Assembly: GCF_001641125.1 (NCBI RefSeq)
Contig: NZ_LWLP01000001.1
Location: 256,156 to 320,155, forward strand
Reading direction: 5' to 3'
Length of the DNA stretch: 64,000 nucleotides
Source of the DNA: Arthrobacter sp. OY3WO11
GTDB lineage: Bacteria; Actinomycetota; Actinomycetes; Actinomycetales; Micrococcaceae
Position 1 is the stretch's first letter; each line of letters begins with the position of its first letter. The notes beneath the pieces were generated by a model. That model was not told where the DNA came from. It saw nothing but the letters and a program-made list of their open reading frames with translations, and ran no database searches. This document shows positions 31,772 to 40,707 of the stretch, in pieces. The position numbers and the translations under genes are program-made.

Positions 31772-33028
31772 CTACCGCGCGCTTGCCGCCGGCACCCCCA
31801 GGATGCTGTCCAGCAACCCGTTGCGGAACTTGCCGTCCGGGTCGTGCGCCGATGCCAGCGAACGGAAATCAGCGAAGCGCGGGTACAGCGACTCCCAGTC
31901 GTGCTCCGCTGGGGAGAAGAGCTTGCCCCAGTGCGGACGGGCGCCGAAGGGCCTCAGTAGATTCTCGAGTTCCGGCAGGACCGCTTCCACTTCGGGCTGC
32001 AGCGGCCTCCAGGTGAAGTGCAGGGCAACGCTCTGCTGCCGGTAGAAAGGGCTGAGCCAGAACCCGTCCGCGGCACCTGTACGGATTTCCGAAACAAAAA
32101 GCAGCGGGGCGAGCTTGTCCGCGAGTCCGCGGACTGCCTCGATGGCGGCCGGGGCATGCTCCAGCGGGAGGATGAACTCGCTCTGCAGCTCCTCCCCGTT
32201 GCTCGGCGTGAACTCATGGCGGAAGTGGGGAAGGCGGTCCAGCCACTGGCCGGGTTCATCCAGCTGCAGGGTGCAGTTTTCCGCGGACATGTCCGGCAGC
32301 GGGTGCCGCGGGCTCACAGCGGCGGTGGCGCCGAACAGGGCGTTCAGGGGTGGCTCCGAGTCCAGCGCCTTGAGCCAGACCTGGCTGATGGAATCCCCGG
32401 CATAGTCAGTGAAAAGGCTCACGCTGTAGGCGCTGGACACGAGTTCGTGGAAGCTGGCCAGTGCCCGGTCCCACGGCAGGTTCTCCAGAACGCGCTGGCG
32501 CATCCGGAAGCTCGGCTGGACGGCGAGTTCCAGGCCGGTCACGATCCCCAGGGCGCCGAGCCCCACCACGCTGGCCAGGAATTCGTCGCCATCGGCGCGG
32601 GAGAGGGAAACCTGTTCGCCGGATGGGCGCACCAGGTCGATGGACTGGACTGCTCCGGCCAGGGACTGGTTGTCCACCCCGGAGCCGTGCGTTCCGGTCT
32701 GGACTGCGCCCGCCACGGAAATGTGCGGGAGTGACGCGAGATTGTGAATGGCGGCACCGGACTGTTCCAGGGTCCGGCACAGTTCCCCGTAACTGACGCC
32801 GCCGCTGACCCGCACCGTTGTGCGGTCCGGCGAGAGTTCGATCCGCTGGGGCAGCGCATCCAGGAGCACGTGCACGCCGTCCGTGTCCCCCACGCGGTTG
32901 AACGAGTGCCGCGATCCCAGGGCCTTGACACGCCCGGCGCCGGCCACGATGCCGGCAAGTTCGTCCACCGAGGTTGGCCGCCGGACCTCCGCGGAGGCGT
33001 ATTCAAGGTTCCCTGCCCAGTTCTTCAT
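31772..33028 (-). CDS. FAD-dependent alditol oxidase homologue
   Basis: A 418-aa flavoenzyme of the vanillyl-alcohol-oxidase fold. It starts MKNWAGNLEY, and VKALGSRHSFN supplies His41 for covalent FAD attachment; LPHISVAGAVQTGTHGSG is the second FAD-binding block. The C-terminal domain has FRSLASAHDPDGKFRN. The length equals Streptomyces coelicolor AldO (418 aa), which oxidises terminal hydroxyls of xylitol and sorbitol to aldehydes with peroxide formation. L-gulonolactone-type oxidases are related alternatives. The ATG at 33028 is preferred over 33070 because the family begins there. Confidence 0.85.
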   Translation of the reverse strand: MKNWAGNLEYASAEVRRPTSVDELAGIVAGAGRVKALGSRHSFNRVGDTDGVHVLLDALPQRIELSPDRTTVRVSGGVSYGELCRTLEQSGAAIHNLASLPHISVAGAVQTGTHGSGVDNQSLAGAVQSIDLVRPSGEQVSLSRADGDEFLASVVGLGALGIVTGLELAVQPSFRMRQRVLENLPWDRALASFHELVSSAYSVSLFTDYAGDSISQVWLKALDSEPPLNALFGATAAVSPRHPLPDMSAENCTLQLDEPGQWLDRLPHFRHEFTPSNGEELQSEFILPLEHAPAAIEAVRGLADKLAPLLFVSEIRTGAADGFWLSPFYRQQSVALHFTWRPLQPEVEAVLPELENLLRPFGARPHWGKLFSPAEHDWESLYPRFADFRSLASAHDPDGKFRNGLLDSILGVPAASAR

Positions 33029-33265
33029 CGAGTCGGCTTTCCGGTTGGAGGTGCAAATTGGCTCCCTCAACTGTCAGCGCTAACAATCCCCCTGTCAAGG
33101 CGCGTTCACGCTGCCCGACGGCGCCGGGCCACCGTGCGCCGGGACTGGCTGGCGCATATTCTTCTATCGTTGTAAATTGGCGGGATGACACGTGCGGGCA
33201 CCCCTCCGACGGGATGAAACAGCTGGGACTGCATGCTCGGCTCCGACCTGCCGCTCGCTGACCTT
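33029..33265. other. Non-coding stretch upstream of the alditol oxidase gene
   Basis: This part of the 308-bp gap must contain the leftward promoter of the oxidase gene. A TTTACA on the minus strand (33171-33176) is a -35 candidate, but no convincing -10 accompanies it. No gene is supported. Confidence 0.3.
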
Positions 33266-33304
33266 GGCCTCCCGGGACCGTCGAGCTGGACAGTCCGGGA
33301 GGCC
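33266..33304 (-). terminator. Second hairpin of the polyamine operon terminator
   Basis: GGCCTCCCGGGAC (33266-33278) pairs with GTCCGGGAGGCC (33293-33304) with one bulged G. Confidence 0.5.
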
Positions 33305-33312
33305 TGGAGCGG

Positions 33313-33346
33313 CACCGTATAGCCGGGCTCATCCGGCTATACGGTG
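33313..33346 (-). terminator. Terminator overlapping the amidase stop codon
   Basis: CACCGTATAGCCGG (33313-33326) and CCGGCTATACGGTG (33333-33346) form a perfect 14-bp stem. The amidase stop codon (33337-33339) is inside the right arm. Confidence 0.65.
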
Positions 33347-35181
33347 TCCCGGCCCTTGCGGTGGGTCCCTCCGCCCACGGCGTGCTGTTCTACCGCTTCT
33401 CCCGCACCCCGGCTTAGCTCCCGGGGCGCGGTAGGACTGGTGCGGGGCGGCGGGACCCTGCGCCTGCTGGTAGCTTCAAATGCGGCAGCGAGCCGCAGCA
33501 GGAGTGCATCGCTGTAGGCCCTGCCGGCGAACGTCAGGCCGACGGGCATGGCGATGTCCGCGGCCAGCCCCATGGGAACCGTCACCGTGGGAATGCCGAG
33601 ATGCCGTGGAACCAGGTTGCCGTTGGACACCCAGACGCCGTTGCGCCATGCGAGGTCTGCCGAGCGCTCGTTGCGGTCCGCGTCGGCGGGGCCGACGTCC
33701 GCAGCTGCCGGGAACACCACGGCGTCGAGGCCCAGGCCGTCCATCCACTGCTCCAAGTCAATCCGGCGTGTTTCCTCCAGTCCGCGCAGTCCCTCAGCCA
33801 GGTGGGGTATCGCGGCCAGTTCAGGCACGCCGTTCTTCCGGATCCAGGCGGGGTAGTCGCTGATGTCGTCGTCGAACCCGTGGTACCGGTCCGGCAAGGA
33901 ACCGTCCGGAGCGGGGAAGATGGCGGCACCGTCGACGTCGGCCAGCCGTTTGAGGTGCGGGTCCCCGTTGGCGTCAAGGAAGTCGTTCCAGGCCCAGGCC
34001 GAGAGGTCCACGATTTCCCTGCGAAGGTAGTCGGGGGACACCAGGCCCCTGGTCGAAATGCTGGGGGACCCGGGACGGTCGCCTTCATAGTTGGACACCA
34101 CGGGGAAGTCCACCTCGACGACGTCGGCTCCCGCGGCCTCCAGGTCGCGCCGCGCCGCCTCCCAGAGATCGATGATTGACGCCCTGGTCTCGATCCGCTG
34201 CCCTGTGGGTCCGCCAATCCCCGGAGCAGGGGCCGTTCCGGCATCAGGATCCGCGTTGATGTACATCCGCGGGACCCCAAAGCGCTTGCCGGCCAGGACG
34301 GGAACAGCTGCAGCCCGGTCCGGTGCGGCCAGCTCCAGGTAGGAACCGGGGCGCACCTCGGATGCTTTGGGCAGCTCCACCCAGGGCTGCACCCGCCAGA
34401 AGTCTCCCCGGGTTTCGGCGTCATCGGCCACCACAACATCGAGTACCTCCAGGAGGTCCGACATGGTGCGGGCGTGCGGCACCACCACGTCCATGGTGGG
34501 CACCAGCGGCCAGTTGCCGCGGACTGAGATCACGCCCCGGGACGGGGTGTAGGCGCAGAGTGCATTGTTGGACGCCGGCGCCCGGCCGGAGGACCAGGTT
34601 TCCTCGGCGAGCCCGAACGCGGCGAAGCTGGCGGCGGTGGCCGTTCCGGAACCATTCGAGGATCCGGAGGCGAAGGCGGCGGTGAGATAACCGGCGTTGT
34701 ACGGGCTTTCGGCACGGCCATATACGCCTCGCTGCATACCGCCATTGGCCATCGGGGGCATGTTGGTCAGTCCAATAAGCACGGCTCCGCCTGCGCGCAG
34801 CCGCTCAATGGTGAAGGCATCCTCCTGTGCCACGAGGTCTTTGAACGCCGGGGACCCGGCTGCCACGGTGAGGCCGCGCACCTGGTAGCTGTCCTTGGCC
34901 GTGTAGGGAATGCCGTCCAGGGGTCCGAGCGTTGCGCCCCGGGCCCGGCGTTCGTCCGATGTCCTTGCTTCGGCCACAGCCTCCGGGTTCATCACCACCA
35001 GCGCATTCAAACGTATTCCGGAAGAGTCATACTTCTCGATTCGCTCCAGATACAGGCGCACCAGTTCCTCGCTGGTGACCTCTCCCGCCTCCAGCGCCGT
35101 ACGGAGTTCGCTGATGGAGGCCTCGACGACGTCGAAGCTGCCTTTCGTGACCCGCTTGCCGGCTGTTTCGGCGAGCCTCAT
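33337..35181 (-). CDS. Amidase signature family enzyme
   Basis: A 614-aa amidase. LGPLDGIPYTAKDSYQVRG places the catalytic Lys at about residue 96; ASGSSNGSGTA (about 171-181) holds the cis-Ser; the nucleophile region reads AEETWSSGRAP (about 192-202) instead of the usual GxDTGGS, so this is a divergent subgroup. The C-terminus has GIPTVTVPMGLAADIAMPVGLTFAG. It overlaps the agmatine deiminase gene by 4 bp. In that context it might hydrolyse N-carbamoylputrescine or another amide of the pathway, but the substrate is inferred from neighbours only. Confidence 0.85.
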   Translation of the reverse strand: MRLAETAGKRVTKGSFDVVEASISELRTALEAGEVTSEELVRLYLERIEKYDSSGIRLNALVVMNPEAVAEARTSDERRARGATLGPLDGIPYTAKDSYQVRGLTVAAGSPAFKDLVAQEDAFTIERLRAGGAVLIGLTNMPPMANGGMQRGVYGRAESPYNAGYLTAAFASGSSNGSGTATAASFAAFGLAEETWSSGRAPASNNALCAYTPSRGVISVRGNWPLVPTMDVVVPHARTMSDLLEVLDVVVADDAETRGDFWRVQPWVELPKASEVRPGSYLELAAPDRAAAVPVLAGKRFGVPRMYINADPDAGTAPAPGIGGPTGQRIETRASIIDLWEAARRDLEAAGADVVEVDFPVVSNYEGDRPGSPSISTRGLVSPDYLRREIVDLSAWAWNDFLDANGDPHLKRLADVDGAAIFPAPDGSLPDRYHGFDDDISDYPAWIRKNGVPELAAIPHLAEGLRGLEETRRIDLEQWMDGLGLDAVVFPAAADVGPADADRNERSADLAWRNGVWVSNGNLVPRHLGIPTVTVPMGLAADIAMPVGLTFAGRAYSDALLLRLAAAFEATSRRRVPPPRTSPTAPRELSRGAGEAVEQHAVGGGTHRKGRDTV

Positions 35182-36260
35182 GCCGCGCCTCCCTTTGCTG
35201 CCGGCTGCTGCTGGGTGATGCAGTGGATGCCGCCGCCGAAGGCGAAGATGTCGCGTGCATCCACCAGTTCCACGGTGCGGCCGGGGTAGGCACGCTCCAG
35301 GATGCCGGCGGCGATGGCGTCATTGGGATCGTCGAAGGCGCACAGCACCACCACATTGTTTGCCACGTAGTGGTTGATGTAGGACCAGTCCACGAAGCCT
35401 TCATCGTCCTTCAGCGTGGTGGGGGCGGGGACGTCGAGGATCCGTAGGGGCCGTCCCTGGGCATCCACCTCGCTGGACAGTACGTCCCGCAGTTCCCGGT
35501 AGACCTCGTAGTCCGGGTGGGAGGGGTCGTCCTGCCGGTGCAGCAGGATGGTGCCCGCGCCGGCGAAGGCGGCCACGATGTCCACGTGCCCGCGGGTGCC
35601 GAATTCGCCGTAGTCGCGGGTGAGCCCGCGGGGCAACCAGATGGCCTTGGTGGTGCCCAGGGCAGCGTGGATTTCGGCTTCGACAGATTTCTTTGTGGCG
35701 CCCGGGTTGCGGCCAGGATCCAGTTGGACAGTCTCGGTCAACAGCACGGTTCCCTTACCGTCCACATGGAATCCGCCGCCCTCGTTGACCAGGGAGCTGG
35801 ACCTAGAAGGAACGGAACTTTCCGCCGCGATGGTGCGGGCGACGTCCTGGTCCTTGTCCCACGCGGCCCACTCCTGGGCACCCCACCCGTTGAAAATCCA
35901 GTCCACGGCAGCCAGCGAGCCGTCCGGTTGGTGTACGAATGTGGGTCCGCTGTCCCGCAGCCAGGCGTCATCGAGGGGAACTTCGAGGACGGTGATGCCG
36001 TCGCCGAGCCACTCCCGTGCGGCGGTGGCGTCGCGGGGGTCGGCCACCACAGTGATGGGTTCGTAGCGGGCGATGGTCTGCGCCACCTTGGTCCAGGCGG
36101 CGCGGGCACGGTCCAGGGTTGGACTTCCCGCTTCGCCGAAGGTGTCGTTGGGCGGCGGGAAGGCCATCCAGGTGCCCTGGTGGGCGTCCCATTCAGCGGG
36201 CATGCAGGTTGCAGGTGCCGGTCCGGCGGCGGCTACGGCGGGGGCGGAAGCGGGTTTCAT
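35178..36260 (-). CDS. aguA: Agmatine deiminase
   Basis: A 360-aa member of the guanidine-modifying family. Pathway: agmatine to N-carbamoylputrescine plus ammonia. Motifs: MPAEWDAHQGTWMAFPP, DDAWLRDSGPTF, VNEGGGFHVDGKG, GTRGHVDIVAAF (catalytic His about 225) and the C-terminal GGGIHCITQQQPA with nucleophilic Cys near residue 350. The GH-to-ITQQ block is the agmatine deiminase signature. The start follows AGGAA. It is flanked by an amidohydrolase upstream (44 bp) and the amidase downstream (overlap). No AguB-type nitrilase gene is seen in the window. Confidence 0.93.
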   Translation of the reverse strand: MKPASAPAVAAAGPAPATCMPAEWDAHQGTWMAFPPPNDTFGEAGSPTLDRARAAWTKVAQTIARYEPITVVADPRDATAAREWLGDGITVLEVPLDDAWLRDSGPTFVHQPDGSLAAVDWIFNGWGAQEWAAWDKDQDVARTIAAESSVPSRSSSLVNEGGGFHVDGKGTVLLTETVQLDPGRNPGATKKSVEAEIHAALGTTKAIWLPRGLTRDYGEFGTRGHVDIVAAFAGAGTILLHRQDDPSHPDYEVYRELRDVLSSEVDAQGRPLRILDVPAPTTLKDDEGFVDWSYINHYVANNVVVLCAFDDPNDAIAAGILERAYPGRTVELVDARDIFAFGGGIHCITQQQPAAKGGAA

Positions 36261-36304
36261 CGGTATTCCTGGGTCTCTCGGTCTGGCTTGTGGTGGGGGA
36301 TGTC

Positions 36305-38011
36305 TTAGGCGGGTTGGCCCACGCGGGCACCGTCTGCGGCGGGACGGGCAGCCGGGGAGGCTCCGGCGTCGTACGCCACCTTCCCGCCCACGACCGTGAG
36401 CCGGGCGGAGTTGGTGAGCAGTTCGGCGGCGTCCGCCTGGAGCGGGTTGGTGTCCAGGACGGTGAAGTCTGCCAGGTAGCCGGCCGCGATCCTGCCCTGC
36501 CGGTCCTCGGCCCGGCAGGAGTAGGCAGCATCACGGGTGGCGTGGCAGAACGCGTCGGCAAGCTCCAGGGCGTAGTGGGGAAGGTTCGCTTCCAGCGCGG
36601 GGTCAAGGGCCGAGCGGCGGGTGGCGGCAACGTACATGTTGGGCAGCGGCTGGTGCGGTGCCGTCGGCGCGTCGGTGCTCAGTGCAAGCGTGGCCCCGGC
36701 TTCCGTGAACTCGGTCCAGGGGAAGGCCCGTTCGCAGCGGTGGTCGCCCAGCATGCTGCGCCAGTTGTCCTGGATGGCAGGGTCGGCGTGGACGGGCTGC
36801 ATGGAAGCCACCACGCCGAGGCCGGCCAACCGCAAAACGTTCGCCTCCGTGACTGTTTCCAGGTGTTCGATGCGGTGCCGGCGCTCCCGCGAACCGTTGC
36901 GGCGGTACGCCTCTTCTAGCGCATCCAGGGCAATGTCCGACGCGTCGTCGCCGATGGCGTGCAGGGCGATCTGCAGCCCGGCGGCGTCCGCCGCAACCAC
37001 TACCGGCGTCAGTGATGCGCGGTCCCAGATGGGCTCGGCGCTGCTGCCGTCCACGTACGGCTCCTTCATGGCGGCGGTGCAACTGTCGATGACTCCGTCA
37101 ACCACCAGCTTGATACCGCAGATCTGCAGCCAGTCATCGTGCAGTTCGGCTGCGAGCCGTGCGGCCTTGGCCACCTGTGCCAGGTTGGCAGACTCCGCTT
37201 CGTGGCGGGCCACGAGGATGTGCCCCTTGACCCGAATGGGCAGGGTGCCGTCCCGGCGTTCCATGGCGCGGCGAAAAGCGGTCAGGTCGTCGTCCTGCAC
37301 GGCCATGTCCACGGCACTGGTGACGCCAACCGCCAGATAGTTGGCGAAAGCCTCCTCCAACTGGGCGTCGCGGTCCTGGTCGGTGGCATGCGCCGCGAGG
37401 GCGGGCCAGACGATTTGCTGGGCTGCCGTTTCGTACAGCATGCCGTCAGCCTGGCCAGTCTCCGGGTCCCGGCCGATGCGTCCGCCGATGGGGTCCGGGG
37501 TGCCCCCATCGATGCCCAGTTCAGCCAGGGCCGCGCTGTTGACCCAGACAGAGTGCAGGTCATTGGCGTCTAGGTAGACCGGCCGGTCCGGGACCGCTGC
37601 ATCCAGCAGCTGGCGGGTTGGGGCCTGCCCGTCCAGGGCACTGTAGAGCCAGCCGGCGCCGAGGATCCGCGGAGCATTGGTTGCCGCGGCAGCGTCCCGG
37701 AGGCGCTGCTGCAGGTCGGCGAGGCTGACGGCGTCCCGCAGCTGGACCTTCTGCAGGGCCTGGCCCGTCATCAGCAGGTGGGTGTGCGCGTCGACGAAGC
37801 CGGGCAGGACAAAGCGGCCCGCAAGGTCCACTTCCGCGGCACCTTCACCCGCCGCTTCGCGGGCGCCGGATTCGTCTCCCACGTGGAGGAACTGCGATCC
37901 TTCCACGACGAAGGCTTCCGCGGGAGCGCCGTCGGCGGTGAACACGGCGGCGTTGGTGTAGAGCGTGCGTGCAGGCAAGGGAGTGCTTTCCTTGTGGTCG
38001 GGGACGGGCAT
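36305..38011 (-). CDS. Metal-dependent amidohydrolase, YtcJ-like
   Basis: A 568-aa enzyme of the amidohydrolase superfamily. FVLPGFVDAHTHLLMTG gives the HxH metal motif (about residues 76-78); a Lys/His set follows in the middle (LQICGIKLVVDGVIDSCTAAM, LQIALHAIGDDASDIALDALEEA, with HRIEHLE) and DAPTAPHQPLPNMYVAA near the end. YtcJ-type enzymes hydrolyse N-substituted amides or formamides. The ATG shares one base with the MFS transporter stop, so the genes are coupled. The specific substrate is unknown. Confidence 0.85.
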   Translation of the reverse strand: MPVPDHKESTPLPARTLYTNAAVFTADGAPAEAFVVEGSQFLHVGDESGAREAAGEGAAEVDLAGRFVLPGFVDAHTHLLMTGQALQKVQLRDAVSLADLQQRLRDAAAATNAPRILGAGWLYSALDGQAPTRQLLDAAVPDRPVYLDANDLHSVWVNSAALAELGIDGGTPDPIGGRIGRDPETGQADGMLYETAAQQIVWPALAAHATDQDRDAQLEEAFANYLAVGVTSAVDMAVQDDDLTAFRRAMERRDGTLPIRVKGHILVARHEAESANLAQVAKAARLAAELHDDWLQICGIKLVVDGVIDSCTAAMKEPYVDGSSAEPIWDRASLTPVVVAADAAGLQIALHAIGDDASDIALDALEEAYRRNGSRERRHRIEHLETVTEANVLRLAGLGVVASMQPVHADPAIQDNWRSMLGDHRCERAFPWTEFTEAGATLALSTDAPTAPHQPLPNMYVAATRRSALDPALEANLPHYALELADAFCHATRDAAYSCRAEDRQGRIAAGYLADFTVLDTNPLQADAAELLTNSARLTVVGGKVAYDAGASPAARPAADGARVGQPA

Positions 38012-39237
38012 TAGACGATGACCGCCTTGTTGATGCTGTTCGGAAGGTCGGGGGCCGCCTCCCGGTCCATCCGTACGGACAGGCGGGAGATAAGGACCAG
38101 CGGAACCGCCAGGACGAGGGTCATACCTGCCAGGACGTAGCCGAGGATGTCATACCCTGCCGAAGCCGAGACGAAGGTTCCAAAGAACGGGGCGAACGAG
38201 GATCCGATCAGGTAGACGCCGAGCACCGGGGCGGACCAGCGCCCGGATGCGTCCAGAGCGGCCGCGGTGGCCACGATGTAGATGAAGGTCAGCATGTAGA
38301 TGGTGTTCCAGGCGACAATCACGGCCATGTAGAGGCCCGGCTCAGTGACGGTTCCGGACAGCATCTTCAATGCTGCCCCCGCCACCAGCGCTACGGCCAG
38401 CGGCGCTGTCCTGCCGAGCCGGCGCCCGGCAAGCCCGATGAGGCCCGAGGCCAGGAGCCCGCCCAGCGTGGAGAGGCTGAGGACCAGCCCCATGCCGGTT
38501 TCGTCGAGCTGCGCCTGGTCGGCTCCCATGGTGGCGGCCACAGCCCAGAGGGAGTCCTCACTGAGGGCCCACAGGGCGAAACAGGCCAGCAGGCCGAGGC
38601 CGGCGAGGGTTGTGGTCCGGGAGTCCTTGCCCGGCGCGGCGGCTGCCGGTGGCCCATCTGCGGTACCGGCAGGGCTGCCAGGCAGCCAGGCCGTGGTGAA
38701 CAGGGCTGCCAGGGCAAGTCCCGCGAGCAGGCCGAACGCACTGCCCATGCCGGCGCCCAGGGCAGGAATGATGAAAAGGACCACCGAAACGATCGCGCGG
38801 TTGGTGAAGCCGCTGATGCCGGAGGCGCGGTCCGGGTTACGGAGGGCGCCCAGGGCTGCGCCGCCAGCCGAGACGGCACCGCCCGCGCCGAGCCCGCCGA
38901 GCAGGACACCGGCGACGACGACGGGAACGGACGGGATAAAGGCCGCGGCCGCGAAGCCAGCCGCAGCAAGCCCAAGGCCGGCGCGGGCCACTGGGTGCCT
39001 TCCGTTGCCGGATGCCAGCCTGGACGTCAGCAGGCATGCCACGGCACAGGCGAGCAGCGAGCCGGTCATCAGGGTGCCGGCTTCGGTGTCCGAAAAGCCC
39101 AGTTCGCCGGTCAGGGCGACGATCATGACGGGAACCAGATTGGCGGTCATGAAGCCGACAACGCTGATGCCGAAGACGGATACGGCCCGGCGCGGCGTCA
39201 GGGCCACGCGCCCTGTGGTGAGTTCGTCCTGGGACAT
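38011..39237 (-). CDS. MFS transporter
   Basis: A 408-aa protein with about twelve transmembrane helices in two halves and a central charged loop (about 185-205, PAGTADGPPAAAAPGKDSRTT region). It is the first gene of the leftward operon to amidohydrolase, aguA and amidase. The start follows AAGGAG. It may bring in the compound used by the enzymes downstream (an amine or guanidine), which is inference. Control: the TGAATGGCCTTCA palindrome lies 39 bp before the start. Confidence 0.85.
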   Translation of the reverse strand: MSQDELTTGRVALTPRRAVSVFGISVVGFMTANLVPVMIVALTGELGFSDTEAGTLMTGSLLACAVACLLTSRLASGNGRHPVARAGLGLAAAGFAAAAFIPSVPVVVAGVLLGGLGAGGAVSAGGAALGALRNPDRASGISGFTNRAIVSVVLFIIPALGAGMGSAFGLLAGLALAALFTTAWLPGSPAGTADGPPAAAAPGKDSRTTTLAGLGLLACFALWALSEDSLWAVAATMGADQAQLDETGMGLVLSLSTLGGLLASGLIGLAGRRLGRTAPLAVALVAGAALKMLSGTVTEPGLYMAVIVAWNTIYMLTFIYIVATAAALDASGRWSAPVLGVYLIGSSFAPFFGTFVSASAGYDILGYVLAGMTLVLAVPLVLISRLSVRMDREAAPDLPNSINKAVIV

Positions 39238-39275
39238 GGACTTCTCCTTGCTGGAATGGAGTGAATGCCGTCACA

Positions 39276-39294
39276 AAATGAATGGCCTTCATTT
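39276..39294. promoter_or_regulatory. TetR-type operator before the MFS operon
   Basis: AAATGAA (39276-39282) and TTCATTT (39288-39294) are exact inverse repeats around TGGCC. Same arms and spacing as the site at 23288-23308. A half-site TGAATGCC follows at 39262-39269. Confidence 0.75.
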
Positions 39295-39323
39295 ATTATG
39301 GAGATGCACCCGGTCCAGCACAA
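39295..39323 (-). promoter_or_regulatory. Promoter of the MFS-amidohydrolase-aguA-amidase operon
   Basis: On the minus strand TTGTGC (39318-39323) and CATAAT (39295-39300) are 17 bp apart. The operator starts directly after the -10 box, so repressor binding would block initiation. Confidence 0.6.
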
Positions 39324-39341
39324 GGTTTTGGTGAAAGCCTT

Positions 39342-39965
39342 TCAGAAACTTATTCTTGTTACCTGCCGGATCCCGGTTAGAATCATCTCCAGTCCGAAGG
39401 CGAAGGCGGCATCGGAGCGCTCGGCAGGGGAACCCAGTCCGGCGATGGCTGCGGTCAGGGCAGGGAATTGGCCAGGCGGGGGAGACCAGACGACGTCGGG
39501 AGCAGTCAGTTCCAGTGCGGAGCCAAGGACCAGGTAGTCCACCGTGGTGATGGCCGGGATGACAACCGAAGGGTGCAGGCCTGCCTTGCCCAGGACTACC
39601 GCCATATCCTCGTAGATCCGCATCACGCCCAGGTCCTGCACGGTCTGGGTTACCAGGAGCGGCACCAGCCGGGGGTGGTCCACCAGGCAGTCTCGGTATT
39701 CGTGAGCCAGCGTCCGAAGTGCCTCGTCCCAGGGGAGGCTGGCAGGATCGAGGTGCCTCCGCCCAGCGAACTCGGAGAAGACGAGCCCGCGCATCAGCTC
39801 GATGATGTGTTCCCGGCTGTCAATGTGGTTGTAGAGGGAGGCCTGGCTGACGCCAAGTTCCTTGGCCACTTTGGGAAAACTGAAATCTCCGGTGGAGTCA
39901 ACCAGGGACAGGGCGGCGCGGATGATGGCATCGACGGACAGCAGCGGTGATCGCGGGCGCGGCAT
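39342..39965 (-). CDS. TetR family regulator (paralogue of the one at 22498)
   Basis: A 207-aa regulator. The helix-turn-helix is FSFPKVAKELGVSQASLYNH (about 28-47); the helical C-terminal domain has TVDYLVLGSALELTAPDVVWSP, similar to VALESFIFGSAYDVTAPEDIF of the other TetR protein. The ATG at 39965 follows TAGGAG; a longer frame upstream is the shadow of the hydrolase gene. Its stop is 47 bp before the operator-bearing region of the MFS operon, which it likely regulates. Confidence 0.88.
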   Translation of the reverse strand: MPRPRSPLLSVDAIIRAALSLVDSTGDFSFPKVAKELGVSQASLYNHIDSREHIIELMRGLVFSEFAGRRHLDPASLPWDEALRTLAHEYRDCLVDHPRLVPLLVTQTVQDLGVMRIYEDMAVVLGKAGLHPSVVIPAITTVDYLVLGSALELTAPDVVWSPPPGQFPALTAAIAGLGSPAERSDAAFAFGLEMILTGIRQVTRISF

Positions 39966-39993
39966 TGGAACTCCTAGGCACGGGGCGGTCCGT

Positions 39994-40707
39994 TCAATGT
40001 AGCTGGCCTTTGCGGTCCACGGCGGCAAGGATGGCCCGGGCCAGTTCCGCTGGCTTGGTGAACTGGGGCCAGTGGCCCGTTGGCAGGTCCACGTACTCCA
40101 CGTCGCGCATCCTCGAAAGCTCCGCCACGAAGGGATGGCCGGCCTGGATCCACTCCTGCAGGAGCGAGGTCGGGAATTCGCACGCAATGATGGTGGCCGG
40201 CACGTCGTAGCGCCGCTCGTCATGGAGATGCTGCCGGCCGTAGGCAACGCCCCTGGGCTCCGGAATGGCCCGTGCCCGGAAAGCCTCGCGAAGGCCGTCG
40301 TCGAGGTCCACCAGGTCGGCGTCCTCGAATGCTTCCCACGGCGGCAGCGGAACGTCGTCGCCGTCGGCCGGCAGTTCATCGTTGATCACGCCGCCCTCAC
40401 CCAGCGGTCCGCTGTCCACGTAGATTGCCCGTGCCACCCGGTCCGGGCGGGAATCCAAGGCGCCGTGGATGATGGCTCCGCCGCCGGAATGGCCCACCAG
40501 CACCACCTTGTTGTCCAGGGCATCAATGGCGGCAACTACGGCATCGATGTGGTCCTGCAGGCCAATGCCGGAGCGGTCTGCGTCGACGGATTGCATTCCG
40601 GGAAGCGTGAGCGGATGAGTGCGGTGGCCAGCCGCCTCCAGGGCAGGCGTTATCTCCTCCCACGAGGAAGCATCCAACCAGAAACCGGGAACCAGGATGA
40701 TGTCCAT
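39994..40707 (-). CDS. Alpha/beta hydrolase
   Basis: A 237-aa hydrolase of the salicylate-esterase-like type. MDIILVPGFWLDASSWEEI starts the fold; VVLVGHSGGGAIIHGA carries the nucleophilic Ser (about residue 75); a C-terminal His lies in VDLPTGHWPQFTKP (about 215). It precedes the TetR gene by 28 bp in the same direction, so the two may be co-transcribed. Substrate unknown; an ester or lactone is likely. Confidence 0.85.
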   Translation of the reverse strand: MDIILVPGFWLDASSWEEITPALEAAGHRTHPLTLPGMQSVDADRSGIGLQDHIDAVVAAIDALDNKVVLVGHSGGGAIIHGALDSRPDRVARAIYVDSGPLGEGGVINDELPADGDDVPLPPWEAFEDADLVDLDDGLREAFRARAIPEPRGVAYGRQHLHDERRYDVPATIIACEFPTSLLQEWIQAGHPFVAELSRMRDVEYVDLPTGHWPQFTKPAELARAILAAVDRKGQLH

